Counted from the first letter of the stretch, positions 43,905-52,843 are shown. The stretch is 64,000 nucleotides of DNA from Phenylobacterium koreense (GCF_040545335.1 NZ_JBEPLU010000002.1:186001-250000), one strand, 5' to 3'. A program made the numbers and translations. The notes: generated by a model not told the origin, from the letters alone.

Positions 43905-45229
43905 CCCACTTTCCGCTGCGCCTCGGCCGCGGCCTCTTCCAGCGCCTTGCCGACCGGCTCGTCTGGCCCGACCTCGGCCACGCCGATGTCGAACTCCACG
44001 ACGAAGGGCGGGCGTCCTTCGCCGGCCTCGAAGGCGGTGCATCCGATCACTGCGGCGATCCGCTCCCCAGCGGCCCGCGCGGCGGCCTTGCCGGTGGCCG
44101 GCAGCGCCAGGGCGAAGACTTCGGGGCTGAGCCTGGCGGCTGTGTCCTCGGCCCGGACCAGCCGTCCGACCATGGAGCCGATTTGCGGGATGGCCCGATC
44201 GAGCCAGCCGCCCGCCCGCGCGGCGGTGACGTCGGAACGATCGGCGACCTTCAGCACGCACACCGAAAGCTGCCTGCTGCGCGCGCGCGAAGCCTGGGCC
44301 AGCCGGCCCACATGCCGGGCGAACAGCTCGCGGGTGAAGAGCCCGGTCGCCGGGTCCATCAGCCCGGTGTCCTTGGCGTTCTCCAGCGCGCGGCGGACCG
44401 CGATCTGTCGACGGTTGCTGCGTGCGAGCTCAAGGATTCGCCGCGCCGTCTCGCCCTCGGGCGTCTCCGGCGAGGCGACGTCGGAGACGCCGCGATGATA
44501 GGCCTCCGACTGGGTGACGTAGGTCTCTTCGCGCAGATAGAGCAGGGCGGGGGTGTGATAGAGCCGCGTGTTGCGACGCATCCCGGCGGCGATCGACAGG
44601 GCTTCCTGCGTGGTGTCCCCGCCCCACAGGACGACGGCGTCGAAGGGGCGCTCGTGCAGATAGTCGAAGGCGGTGTAGGCGGTGAACGCGCCGACCACTT
44701 CCGCGCCCGAACGGGTCAGGGCGTTGGAGAGCGCCAGGAACTGCGGCGCCGGCTCGCCGATCGCCAGCACGTTGTAGGGCGTCGTCTCGGGTTCGGGCGG
44801 GTCCAAGTGGCGTCCGTGCTCGGCGAAGGTGTCGACCCGAAGCTCGAACTCCTCCTCCTCGATCGCCGTGCGCACCAAGGTTTCCAGCCGCGCGGCCGCC
44901 TGGGCGGGATGGATCGGGCCGGCCAGGGTAAGATCGAAGCCGTAGGGTTCCAGTTCCGGCCCGGGATCACCGATCGCGATCACCGGCAACTGTCGCGGCG
45001 CGCAGGCCGATTTCAGCCGTTCGGCCATGCCCAACGCCTCGCTTCCGCCGGTCGCCAGGTCGACGATCGCAGCCTCGACCTTCATGTCGGCCAGGGCGGT
45101 CAGGGCCGCGTAAGGGCCCCGCGCGGTCACGGTTCGCCAGCCGAGTCGATCCAGTCCCTCGGCTAGGGACCCGATCACGGCGTCGTCCTTTGCGACGATC
45201 AAGACACGCGCCTGGACGCCCGCGGTCAT
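43901..45229 (-). CDS. popA: PopA-like two-receiver protein with degenerate GGDEF domain
   Basis: A 442-residue protein with two receiver-like domains (about residues 8-120 and 150-270) and a C-terminal GGDEF domain (about 285-440), the architecture of PleD and PopA. At the catalytic site the sequence is SPEVF instead of GGDEF, in the order RAED-TAARL-SPEVF. The RxxD inhibitory-site motif lies five residues before, as in c-di-GMP-binding cyclases. So synthesis of c-di-GMP is unlikely, but binding is plausible. In Caulobacter, PopA is such an effector that directs CtrA degradation. The first receiver keeps an aspartate in AAIVDLATGG. The gene symbol is a homology guess. Confidence 0.82.
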   Translation of the reverse strand: MTAGVQARVLIVAKDDAVIGSLAEGLDRLGWRTVTARGPYAALTALADMKVEAAIVDLATGGSEALGMAERLKSACAPRQLPVIAIGDPGPELEPYGFDLTLAGPIHPAQAAARLETLVRTAIEEEEFELRVDTFAEHGRHLDPPEPETTPYNVLAIGEPAPQFLALSNALTRSGAEVVGAFTAYTAFDYLHERPFDAVVLWGGDTTQEALSIAAGMRRNTRLYHTPALLYLREETYVTQSEAYHRGVSDVASPETPEGETARRILELARSNRRQIAVRRALENAKDTGLMDPATGLFTRELFARHVGRLAQASRARSRQLSVCVLKVADRSDVTAARAGGWLDRAIPQIGSMVGRLVRAEDTAARLSPEVFALALPATGKAAARAAGERIAAVIGCTAFEAGEGRPPFVVEFDIGVAEVGPDEPVGKALEEAAAEAQRKVG

Positions 45230-45358
45230 TTTCTTAAATCCTGGCCACCTTGCCGCCCGGGCCGGTCTGGCGCGGGAATCGAAGCTCGGCGTGACTATAC
45301 AGGCGCGCGCCGCATGAGACAGTTAAGCCGTGGACGCGGCTGTGGAGGGACGAACGGC

Positions 45359-46135
45359 ATGGGCGCAATTCTCGCAGGCCAGGTGGCGGTCATCACCGGC
45401 GCGTCCGGCGGCCTGGGGGCGCATTTCGCTGAGGTTCTGGCGGCCGCCGGCGCCAAGGTCGCCCTGACCGCTCGCCGGCTCGACATGGTCGAGGCCGAGG
45501 CCGGGCGCATCGCCGGGGACGGGCGCCAGGCCATGGCGTTGAAGCTCGATGTCGCCGACGTCGCCGCGATCGGTCCCGCCTTCGACGAGATCGAAACCGC
45601 GCTCGGTCCGATCAACATCCTGGTGAACAACGCCGGCGTCGGCGGGGAGGGCCTGGCCCTGGACCTGACGCCCGAGGACTGGGACCGAACCTTCGACGTC
45701 AATGTCCGAGGGGTCTTCTTTTGCGCCCAGCAGGCGGCGCGCCGAATGATCGCCTCCGCCGTGGCCGAGCGCGGCGATGCGCGGATCGTCAACATCGCTT
45801 CGATCGCCTCCCACACCGTCCTGCCCGGCCTTTCGGCCTACTGCTCGTCCAAGGCGTCCGTGGCGATGATGACCCGCAGCTTGGCGCGCGAGTGGGCGAG
45901 GCGTGGCGTGGCGGTCAACGCGATCTGCCCCGGCTACATCGAAACCGACATCAACTCCGACTGGTTCAAGACCGAGGGCGGTCAGAAGCAACTCAAGGGC
46001 TTCCCCCGGCGGCGGTTGATGGAAGCGACGGATCTCGATGCAGCGCTGCTGATGCTGTGCGGCCCTGCCGCCCGGTCGATCACCGGCAGCGTCATCACCG
46101 TGGACGACGGTCAGTCCCTGCCCGGTGGCGGCTGA
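45359..46135 (+). CDS. SDR family oxidoreductase
   Basis: A 258-residue classical short-chain dehydrogenase. The NAD(P) motif is ITGASGGLGAHFAE near residue 12, then NNAGVGG near 93, the serine in VNIASIASHTV near 146, and the Y-x3-K pair in LSAYCSSKASVAMM near 162. CPGYIETDIN near 190 matches many 3-oxoacyl or hydroxyacyl dehydrogenases. The ATG at 45359 has a GGAGGGA 8 nt upstream, which decides it over the in-frame ATG at 45314. It is followed by an alpha-methylacyl-CoA racemase gene after 62 bp, so an acyl-CoA role is plausible. Confidence 0.92.
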   Translation: MGAILAGQVAVITGASGGLGAHFAEVLAAAGAKVALTARRLDMVEAEAGRIAGDGRQAMALKLDVADVAAIGPAFDEIETALGPINILVNNAGVGGEGLALDLTPEDWDRTFDVNVRGVFFCAQQAARRMIASAVAERGDARIVNIASIASHTVLPGLSAYCSSKASVAMMTRSLAREWARRGVAVNAICPGYIETDINSDWFKTEGGQKQLKGFPRRRLMEATDLDAALLMLCGPAARSITGSVITVDDGQSLPGGG

Positions 46136-46197
46136 CGATTTGCGTGACGGAGCGTCATCGCTCCTAGGCTCGCGGCAAGAAAAAGGGAGAGAAGGAC

Positions 46198-47328
46198 ATG
46201 CGCCAGGGACCGCTCGCGGGGCTGAAGGTCGTCGAGTTCGCCGGGATCGGACCGGGGCCGTTCTGCGGCATGCTGCTCTCCGACCTGGGCGCTGACGTGG
46301 TGCGGGTCGACCGCAAGGGCCAGGGCAAGGGCTCGCCCTCCGATATCACCAGCCGCGGTCGCCGCTCTGTCGGCCTCGACCTGAAGAACCCGGCCTCGAT
46401 CGAGACCTGCCTGAAGCTTATGGAGGAGGCTGACGCGATCCTCGAGGGCTTCCGCCCCGGCGTCATGGAACGCCTCGGCCTTGGCCCGGACGTGGCGCTC
46501 AAGCGCAATCCCAAGCTGGTCTACGGCCGGATGACCGGCTGGGGTCAGTTCGGCCCCTACGCCAACGCCGCCGGCCACGACATGAACTACATCGCCATCA
46601 CCGGGGCGCTGCACGCCATCGGAACCAGCGACAAGCCGATTCCGCCGCTGAATCTGGTCGGCGATTTCGGCGGCGGTGCGCTCTATCTCGCCTTCGGCCT
46701 GCTTGCGGGCGTGATCCATGCGCGCGAGACGGGGCAGGGCCAGGTCATCGACTGCGCCATGAGCGATGGCGCAGCTTCGCTGATGGCGATGTTCTACGGC
46801 TTTAAGGCCAGCGGCATGTGGAAGGAGGGGCGGCGCTCCAACCTGCTCGACGGCGGCGCACACTTCTACGACACCTACCAGTGCGCCGACGGCAAGTGGA
46901 TATCCATCGGCTCGATCGAGCCGCAGTTCTACGCCCTGTTGCTTGAGAAGACCGGCATCAACGACCCTGACTTCGCCGCGCAGATGGATCGCGGGCGCTG
47001 GGACTCCCTGCGCGAGAAGCTCGGCCACGTGATCGCCCAGAAGACGCAGGCCGAGTGGTGCGAGATCATGGACGCCACCGACGTCTGCTTCGCGCCGGTG
47101 CTGGACCTGGACGAGGCGCCCAAGCACCCGCACAACGTCGCGCGAAAGACCTTCGTGGAGCTGGGTGGGGTGGTGCAGCCGGCGCCCGCGCCGCGCTTTT
47201 CGGCGACGCCCGGCGCCATCCAGGGGCCGCCGCCTGCGGTCGGGGCGCACGATCAGCAAGCCCTGAGCGACTGGGGCTTCACCGACGCCCAGATCGCCGA
47301 GCTGCGCACGGCCGGCGCGCTGGCCTGA
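46198..47328 (+). CDS. Alpha-methylacyl-CoA racemase (CaiB/BaiF family)
   Basis: A 376-residue family III CoA-transferase-fold protein, closest to alpha-methylacyl-CoA racemase, which inverts the 2-methyl centre of branched acyl-CoA. Landmarks are [34 protein letters not shown] at the start, then [15 protein letters not shown] near 84, [29 protein letters not shown] near 108, and [17 protein letters not shown] near 155. The histidine in AAGHDMNY and aspartate in GDFGGG match catalytic positions of the racemases. It is closed by a bidirectional hairpin. An SDR gene upstream may be functionally linked. Confidence 0.92.
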   Translation: MRQGPLAGLKVVEFAGIGPGPFCGMLLSDLGADVVRVDRKGQGKGSPSDITSRGRRSVGLDLKNPASIETCLKLMEEADAILEGFRPGVMERLGLGPDVALKRNPKLVYGRMTGWGQFGPYANAAGHDMNYIAITGALHAIGTSDKPIPPLNLVGDFGGGALYLAFGLLAGVIHARETGQGQVIDCAMSDGAASLMAMFYGFKASGMWKEGRRSNLLDGGAHFYDTYQCADGKWISIGSIEPQFYALLLEKTGINDPDFAAQMDRGRWDSLREKLGHVIAQKTQAEWCEIMDATDVCFAPVLDLDEAPKHPHNVARKTFVELGGVVQPAPAPRFSATPGAIQGPPPAVGAHDQQALSDWGFTDAQIAELRTAGALA

Positions 47329-47333
47329 AGTTC

Positions 47334-47364
47334 GAAGGGGCTCCGCGGCGAGCGGAGCCCCTTC
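47334..47364. terminator. Strong bidirectional hairpin terminator
   Basis: A perfect 13-bp inverted repeat (GAAGGGGCTCCGC at 47334-47346, GCGGAGCCCCTTC at 47352-47364) with a GGCGA loop. It lies between the converging racemase gene and pstS, 5 and 10 bp from their stop codons. The T-tract is short and interrupted. Confidence 0.88.
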
Positions 47365-47374
47365 TGTTCTCGAC

Positions 47375-48454
47375 TTACTTCGTCGGCGCGGTCATCGCCG
47401 TCATGTCGGCGGCGACTTTCTTCTGCGCCTCGTGGTCGTCGGGGTGCAGCGGGATCAGGCCGCGCTGTTGCAGATACCCGCCCTTGCCGCTGGCGGCGTC
47501 GGACACGAAGGCGTTCACGTACTCGCGCAGGCCCGGGATGACCCCGATATTGGCCTTCTTCACGTAGATGTAGAGCGAGCGCGACACCGGGTAGGTCCCG
47601 TTCGAGATGGTCTCGAAGGTCGGGGCGACGCCGTCCACCGTGGCCGCCTTCACCGAGTCGAGGTTGTTCTCGAGGAACGAGTAGCCGAACACGCCAAGGG
47701 CGTTGGGGGTCTTGGTCAGGGTCTGGACGATTGCGTTGTCGTTCTCGCCGGCGTCGACCCAGGCGCCGTCGCTGCGGATGGTGTGGGCCTTGGCCTTGAA
47801 GGCGTCTTCGTCCTTGCCGCTCAGGGTGGCGAGGGTCTCGATCTTCTTGGCGCCCTTTTCCATCGCCAGCTCGGAGAAGGCGTCACGGGTGCCCGAGGTC
47901 GGCGGCGGGCCGTAGACCAGGATCGCCTGCGACGGAAGCGAGGCGTCCACGTCCTTCCAGTTCTTCGAAGTGTTCTTGGCGAAGCCGGTCGGCGAGGGGA
48001 GCTCGGCCGCCAGGCCACGATAGACCTGGTCCAGCTTGAAGTTGAAGGCCGGACCGCCCTTGGCGTTGGCGATCACGATGCCGTCGTAGCCAATCTTGAT
48101 GGCGACGATGTCGGTCACGCCGTTGGCGACACAGGCGTCGTACTCCGACTTCTTCATCTCGCGCGAGGCGTTGGCGATGTCGGGGAAGGCCGCGCCGGCG
48201 CCGCCGCAGAACAGCTTGAAGCCGCCGCCGGTGCCCAGGCTTTCGACCTTGGCCGGCTGGCCGCCGGTCGTGCGGGCGACGTTCTCGGCCACGCGGGTGG
48301 CGAACGGGAACACGGTGGACGAACCCGCCGCCCAGACTTGGTCCCGACCGCTGGCGCTCGGGCCCGCAGCCTTCTCAGCTCCGGTCTTGGAGGATTGTTG
48401 GCCGCACGCGCTCAGGGCGACCGCAGCGACGGCGAGATAGGCGAAAGGCTTCAT
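47375..48454 (-). CDS. pstS: Phosphate ABC transporter substrate-binding protein PstS
   Basis: A 359-residue periplasmic phosphate-binding protein. The signal MKPFAYLAVAAVALSACGQQ has a lipobox, so it is a probable lipoprotein. Phosphate-loop motifs are visible: AAGSSTVFPFATRVAEN near residue 42, then GTGGGFKLFCGG near 76 and PPTSGTRDAFSELAM near 182. The long insert and SPHX-like character match proteobacterial PstS. pstCAB and phoU are not in this window, and an unlinked pstS is known in Caulobacter from memory. The three-unit Pho-box-like repeat 40 bp upstream predicts control by PhoB. Confidence 0.94.
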   Translation of the reverse strand: MKPFAYLAVAAVALSACGQQSSKTGAEKAAGPSASGRDQVWAAGSSTVFPFATRVAENVARTTGGQPAKVESLGTGGGFKLFCGGAGAAFPDIANASREMKKSEYDACVANGVTDIVAIKIGYDGIVIANAKGGPAFNFKLDQVYRGLAAELPSPTGFAKNTSKNWKDVDASLPSQAILVYGPPPTSGTRDAFSELAMEKGAKKIETLATLSGKDEDAFKAKAHTIRSDGAWVDAGENDNAIVQTLTKTPNALGVFGYSFLENNLDSVKAATVDGVAPTFETISNGTYPVSRSLYIYVKKANIGVIPGLREYVNAFVSDAASGKGGYLQQRGLIPLHPDDHEAQKKVAADMTAMTAPTK

Positions 48455-48767
48455 GTTTGGCTCCGCACCAGTGTTGTGGAGGCGCTAGCACCGTTGTTTG
48501 ACGGTTATGTGAAGGTTGGGTGACTGGTGTTCGTTCCCTGAACGCCGTCTTCGAACCTCGTTCAGGCGCGGTTCAGTCAGGAAACCTCAGTCTTGCCCAC
48601 AGGTTGGCCGTCGCAATCTCCCGTCCCTCGACGCGCCGGCTGACCTGATGGACGACACGCCCATCGGCGGCGCGCCGGTCCCCAGAACGGGGTCGGCGCG
48701 TCGTTGCATATCGGTGTGTTTCGATCTTGGCTTGCGTGGGGCGCCGAGCTTGAGCACCTTCCGCGCC
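48455..48767. other. Non-coding interval between pstS and brkB
   Basis: A 313-bp divergent intergenic region. Near pstS it holds the Pho-box-like repeat. The rest is ordinary sequence. An open frame continues upstream of brkB to 48516, but it has no credible signal or family content, so I leave the interval non-coding. Confidence 0.7.
48494..48526 (-). promoter_or_regulatory. Pho-box-like triple 11-bp repeat upstream of pstS
   Basis: Read on the minus strand, three adjacent 11-bp units are CAGTCACCCAA (48526-48516), CCTTCACATAA (48515-48505) and CCGTCAAACAA (48504-48494). Each has a TCA(C/A) core in register, with an A-rich tail. This matches the 11-bp direct repeat (CTGTCAT + A-rich) of PhoB binding sites. 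It ends 40 bp before the pstS start codon. Confidence 0.75.
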
Positions 48768-49721
48768 ATGTCGCTGACGCAGAGAATCCAATGGCTGCGC
48801 AGGATCGAGTGGGATCCCGTACACTGGCTTCGTCTTACGCTGCTGGTGACAGGGCGTGCGCTTCGCCGGCTCTGGGGCCGCGACGTGATGCTCTACACGG
48901 GCGGCGTATCCTTCTTCGCCATGCTGGCCGTGTTCCCTGCGCTGGCCATCGGCATCGGGCTCTATAGCTTCCTGGTCGACCCCAGCGAGGTGGCGCATCA
49001 GGCCGAGGTCCTGGCGCGCATGTTGCCCACCGGCGCCCAGCGGCTTTTCCAGGGTGAGCTCGAGCGCTTGGCCCAGGCCCCGCTGCAGGCCGTGTCGGCT
49101 CAGAGCGGCGTGGCCCTGGTGATCGGCGCCTACGCCTCCCACCGCGGGTTCAAGGCTCTGCTGGCGGGGCTCTCCTTCATCCATGACGAAGAGGCCCCCC
49201 GCGGCTTCCTCAGCTTCAACCTGCTGGCGCTGGCGGTTCTGATCGCGGCCTTCGTGATGCTGGCCTTCTTCTCGACCGTGTTCTTCTATTTCCGCTTCGT
49301 CGCCGCGGCCTTCGGCCTGCGGCCGCTGGCGGGGGTGTCGTGGCTCTACAGCGAGTGGACCTGGGCCAGCGTCGGCCTGACCTGCGCCATGAGCCTGATC
49401 TACCGCTTCGCCATGTCGAGCCGGCAGGTCGCCTGGCTGCCATCTATCCTGGGCGGGATCACCGCGGCCCTGCTCTGTGTCGGGGTGTCATGGGCCAGCG
49501 CCATCTATGTCGAGCAGATCGCGCATCTCGGCGCCACCTACGGGTCGGTCGCCGCCGTGGTCGTGTTCCTGATCTGGCTCTCCTGGAGCGTCAACGCCAT
49601 TTTCTTCGGCGGCGCCTTCGCCACCGAGATCGAAATCATGCTGGAGCATCGGCGCAGCCTTGCGGCCCTGCCGGACCTTCGCGACGGTGGGCCTAGGCTG
49701 GTTTCCGGACCAGAAAGCTGA
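48768..49721 (+). CDS. YihY/virulence factor BrkB family membrane protein
   Basis: A 317-residue inner-membrane protein of the YihY/BrkB family with about six hydrophobic segments. Typical features are the early DVMLYTGGVSFFAMLAVFPALAIGIGLYSF near residue 40, GVALVIGAYASHRGFKALLAGL near 112, and the C-terminal ATYGSVAAVVVFLIWLSWSVNAIFFGGAFATEIE near 262. Despite the old name RNase BN, no nuclease activity is expected. The ATG at 48768 gives a family-typical length; an upstream ATG at 48648 and a TTG at 48750 exist. The 3' end overlaps tusA by 29 nt on the opposite strand. Confidence 0.9.
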   Translation: MSLTQRIQWLRRIEWDPVHWLRLTLLVTGRALRRLWGRDVMLYTGGVSFFAMLAVFPALAIGIGLYSFLVDPSEVAHQAEVLARMLPTGAQRLFQGELERLAQAPLQAVSAQSGVALVIGAYASHRGFKALLAGLSFIHDEEAPRGFLSFNLLALAVLIAAFVMLAFFSTVFFYFRFVAAAFGLRPLAGVSWLYSEWTWASVGLTCAMSLIYRFAMSSRQVAWLPSILGGITAALLCVGVSWASAIYVEQIAHLGATYGSVAAVVVFLIWLSWSVNAIFFGGAFATEIEIMLEHRRSLAALPDLRDGGPRLVSGPES

Positions 49722-49926
49722 GCGCGCCGCTGTCCTCGGATCGCTCCACGATCTCAAGGCCGGCGCCCGCCGCGAAATGAGGAACGTCGATTCGCGCGAG
49801 CGGGTCGTCGGCCAGCAAACGGACGCAGGCGCCCGCTGGGGCGTCTTCCAGAGCGCGGCGCAGCCGCAAGGTCGGCACCGGACAGCGGTGGCCGCGCGCA
49901 TCGACAGTGATCTCGGTCGAAGACAT
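49693..49926 (-). CDS. TusA-family sulfurtransferase-like protein
   Basis: A 77-residue SirA/TusA-fold protein. The signature is VDARGHRCPVPTLRLRRAL with the CPxP cysteine near residue 16, which in TusA carries persulfide sulfur for tRNA thiolation. The later LADDPLARIDVPHFAAGAG matches the family helix. Without neighbouring sulfur-relay genes, its acceptor is not known. The ATG at 49926 is chosen; a longer frame to 49962 adds a non-family extension. The gene ends inside the 3' end of brkB. Confidence 0.88.
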   Translation of the reverse strand: MSSTEITVDARGHRCPVPTLRLRRALEDAPAGACVRLLADDPLARIDVPHFAAGAGLEIVERSEDSGALSFLVRKPA

Positions 49927-50016
49927 GACCGGGGCAATACAATCGCGGAGCGCCGAACCCAAGCCCGGCTTTCGCGTTGAGCGTCACTTGACGCGAAGAC
50001 CCAGGGGGGAGGGCGA

Positions 50017-51447
50017 ATGACGGAAAGCTTCACCACCAACGTCCCAGCGCGGCTGGACCGGCTGCCTTGGAGCAGGTTTCACTGGCTCGTGGTGACGGCC
50101 CTGGGGATCACCTGGATTCTCGACGGCCTCGAAGTCACCCTGGTGGGCTCTCTGTCGCCTGCGATTTCCGACGGGCTCGGCCTCTCCACCACCCAGATCG
50201 GCCTGACCGGCAGCGCCTATATCCTGGGCGCCGTCCTCGGCGCCCTGGTCTTTGGCCGGCTGACCGATACCTTCGGCCGCCGACGGCTCTTCACCATCAC
50301 CGTTGGTGTCTATCTCCTGGCCACCATCCTCACCGGGTTCTCCTGGGACTTCTGGTCGTTCATGTTCTTCCGGTTCCTGACCGGCGCCGGCATCGGCGGG
50401 GAGTACGGAGCGGTCAATTCCGCGATACAGGAGCTCATTCCCGCCCGCCGCCGCGGCTACACCGATCTCGCCATCAACGGCAGCTTCTGGGTCGGCGCAG
50501 CCCTGGGCGCCATGGGCTCACTGGTGGTCCTCAACCCCGAGGTCATCGACCAGGCCTGGGGCTGGCGGCTCGCCTTCATCATCGGCGGCGTGCTGGCCCT
50601 GACGGTCATCTATATCCGCCGCTACATCCCCGAGAGCCCGCGCTGGCTGATGACCCATGGCCATCCGGCCGCAGCCCTCGCCGTGGTCGAAACCATCGAG
50701 CAGATGGTGGAAAGCGACACCGGCAAGCCGCTCAGCCCGGCCTCGGAGCTTCCGACCCTGCGCCTGCGCCCGATGAAGACCTCCTGGTTCGACATCGCCC
50801 GCTCGCTGGTGGTCCGGCACCCGAAGCGCACGATCCTGGGCGTGGTGCTGATGTCCACCCAGGCCTTCTGCTACAACGCCATCTTCTTCACCTACGCCCT
50901 GATCCTCACAAAGTTCTACGATGTCCCGGCCTCGGCGATCGGGTGGTTCATCCTGCCCTTCGCGGCCGGCAACTTCCTCGGGCCATTGCTGCTGGGCCAT
51001 CTCTTCGACTCGATCGGTCGAAAGCCGATGATCTCGCTGACCTACGGGCTTGCCGGCGCGCTGCTCTGCATTACCGGCTGGCTGTTCGCCATCGGCGCCC
51101 TCAGCGCTCCGGCGCAGACGGCCGCCTGGACGGTGATCTTCTTCTTCGCCTCGGCCGGGGCGAGCGCGGCCTATCTGACCGTCGGCGAGAGCTTCCCGCT
51201 GGAGACCCGGGCGGTGACCATTTCGCTGTTCTACGCCTTCGGGACTCTGCTGGGCGGTGTCGGTGGCCCGGCCCTGTTCGGGGCTCTGATCGACACAGGC
51301 GAGCGCAGCCAGATCTTCATCGGCTACCTGTTCGGCGGCCTCCTCATGCTGCTCGCCGCCGTCGTCGAACTGATCCTCGGCGTCGCCGCCGAACGCAAGC
51401 CGCTGGAGGAGGTGGCTCCGCCGCTTTCCCTTGATGACGCGCCATAG
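50017..51447 (+). CDS. MFS transporter, sugar-porter/metabolite:H+ type
   Basis: A 476-residue major facilitator with 12 predicted membrane helices. Family motifs are LDGLEVTLVGSLSP in helix 1, the loop 2-3 motif GRLTDTFGRRRLF near residue 84, then GAGIGGEYGAVNSAIQELIPARRRGY near 127 and RYIPESPRWLMTHG near 205. The mirrored GHLFDSIGRKPMI lies near residue 328. The PESPRWL motif is typical of sugar porters and aromatic-acid transporters; the substrate cannot be assigned. It is followed by a PPOX flavoprotein on the same strand. Confidence 0.92.
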   Translation: MTESFTTNVPARLDRLPWSRFHWLVVTALGITWILDGLEVTLVGSLSPAISDGLGLSTTQIGLTGSAYILGAVLGALVFGRLTDTFGRRRLFTITVGVYLLATILTGFSWDFWSFMFFRFLTGAGIGGEYGAVNSAIQELIPARRRGYTDLAINGSFWVGAALGAMGSLVVLNPEVIDQAWGWRLAFIIGGVLALTVIYIRRYIPESPRWLMTHGHPAAALAVVETIEQMVESDTGKPLSPASELPTLRLRPMKTSWFDIARSLVVRHPKRTILGVVLMSTQAFCYNAIFFTYALILTKFYDVPASAIGWFILPFAAGNFLGPLLLGHLFDSIGRKPMISLTYGLAGALLCITGWLFAIGALSAPAQTAAWTVIFFFASAGASAAYLTVGESFPLETRAVTISLFYAFGTLLGGVGGPALFGALIDTGERSQIFIGYLFGGLLMLLAAVVELILGVAAERKPLEEVAPPLSLDDAP

Positions 51448-51489
51448 GCTGACGGCTTCCTTGCCGCTACAAGAGCCCAGGAGGCGCCG

Positions 51490-52101
51490 ATGACCGTCAT
51501 CTCTACGATCGAGCAGTTGGAGGCCCTCTATGGCCGTCCGGGCGAGGCCTCTACGGTCAAGGAGGCCGACCGGATCACTCCGGAATATCGCCGGCTGATC
51601 GAGGCTTCGCCCTTCGTCGCCCTGGCCACCGCAGGCCCCGAAGGGCTCGACTGCTCGCCGCGCGGCGACGCCGGCCAGGCCGTGCGGATCGCAGGCGAGC
51701 GGACCGTGCTGCTGCCGGACCGGCGCGGCAACAACCGCTGCGACTCGCTGCGCAATATCATCCGCGATCCGCGCGTGGCGCTTCTGTTCCTGATCCCAGG
51801 CTCAGGAACCACCCTGCGGATGTACGGCCGCGCGCACCTCTCCATCGAGCCCGACCTGCTGGCCTCGTTCGCGGTGAAGGGTCAGCCGCCGCGTTCGGTG
51901 ATCGTGATCGATGTCGAACTCGTCTACTTCCAGTGCGCCCGCGCCATCGTCCGCTCCGACCTCTGGAACCCCGAGCGCTACGTCGATCCGGCGCAGATCC
52001 CGACCCCAGGCGACATCCTGGCGGCCATGAGCGACGCTCGCGTCGGCGGCAAGGCCTATGATGAGGAATGGCCCGAGCGCGCCGCCAAGACCATGTGGTG
52101 A
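51490..52101 (+). CDS. Pyridoxamine 5'-phosphate oxidase-family FMN flavoprotein
   Basis: A 203-residue PPOX-fold protein, probably FMN-binding, of the MSMEG_1061-like group. The core reads PFVALATAGPEGLDCSPRGDAGQAVRIAG (residues 38-66), then LLPDRRGNNRCDSLRNIIRDPRVALLFLIPGSGTTLRMYGRAHL, with a FMN-contacting RRGNNR and the conserved dimer strand. It ends with VYFQCARAIVRSDLWNP. No substrate is assigned; such proteins may reduce or bind cofactors. A GGAGGCG precedes the ATG. The 3' end is 4 bp from the convergent rsuA. Confidence 0.9.
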   Translation: MTVISTIEQLEALYGRPGEASTVKEADRITPEYRRLIEASPFVALATAGPEGLDCSPRGDAGQAVRIAGERTVLLPDRRGNNRCDSLRNIIRDPRVALLFLIPGSGTTLRMYGRAHLSIEPDLLASFAVKGQPPRSVIVIDVELVYFQCARAIVRSDLWNPERYVDPAQIPTPGDILAAMSDARVGGKAYDEEWPERAAKTMW

Positions 52102-52105
52102 GGCT

Positions 52106-52843
52106 TCAGGTCTCGAACACCGTCTCCGCGGTCGCTGCATCCAGCACCCGATAGCCGCCGGGCTTCAGATCGTCCGGCAGGACGAGCCCGCCCACGCGGT
52201 CGCGGTGCAGGGCGGTGACGTGGTTGCCGACCGCGGCGAACATCCGCCGCACCTGGTGATAACGGCCTTCCTCGATGATCAGCCGCGCACGGCGCTCGCC
52301 CAGGGGCTCCAGCCGCCCGGGGAGCAGTGGCTTTTCCTCGCCCTCCAGCATCATCTCGCCCGAGGCGAAGATTGCGCCTTCCTCTCCGGTCAGCGGTCGG
52401 TCCAGCTCCGCGACATAGCTCTTCTGCACATGCCGGCGCGGCGAGATCACTCGATGCAGGAAGTCGCCGTTGTCGGTGATCAGCAGCAGGCCGGAGGTGT
52501 CCTTGTCCAGCCGCCCCACGCTCGACAGCGCCGGATCGCGCACCCGCCAGCGTCCCGGCAGCAGGTCGTAGATCCGCTCGCCGGTCTCCTTGTGAGAGCA
52601 GACCACCCCGACCGGCTTGTGCATCAGGATCACTACGGGCGGCGGCGGATCGACCGGCCGTCCCTGAACCGTCATCCGCGACGGCAGGTCCGGTCCTATG
52701 GCGATCCGGTCGCCGGCGTCCCTCAACGGCTTCCCGTCCAGCACGATCTGTCCGGCCGCGGCCAGGGTGTGCATCTCCTTGCGGCTGCCATAGCCCAGGT
52801 TCGACAGCAGCCGGTCCAGGCGCATGGTCGGCGTCTTGCTCAT
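52106..52843 (-). CDS. rsuA: 16S rRNA pseudouridine synthase (RsuA family)
   Basis: A 245-residue RsuA/RluB/E/F-type pseudouridine synthase. An S4-like N-terminal RNA-binding domain (RLDRLLSNLGYGSRKEMHTLA, residues 8-28) is followed by the catalytic GRLDKDTSGLLLITDNG near residue 110 and the EGRYHQVRRMFAAVGNHV helix near 190. RsuA modifies U516 of 16S rRNA; the RluE/RluB groups act on 23S and cannot be fully excluded. It overlaps the upstream RsmC-like gene by 4 nt, giving a two-gene rRNA modification operon. Confidence 0.9.
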   Translation of the reverse strand: MSKTPTMRLDRLLSNLGYGSRKEMHTLAAAGQIVLDGKPLRDAGDRIAIGPDLPSRMTVQGRPVDPPPPVVILMHKPVGVVCSHKETGERIYDLLPGRWRVRDPALSSVGRLDKDTSGLLLITDNGDFLHRVISPRRHVQKSYVAELDRPLTGEEGAIFASGEMMLEGEEKPLLPGRLEPLGERRARLIIEEGRYHQVRRMFAAVGNHVTALHRDRVGGLVLPDDLKPGGYRVLDAATAETVFET

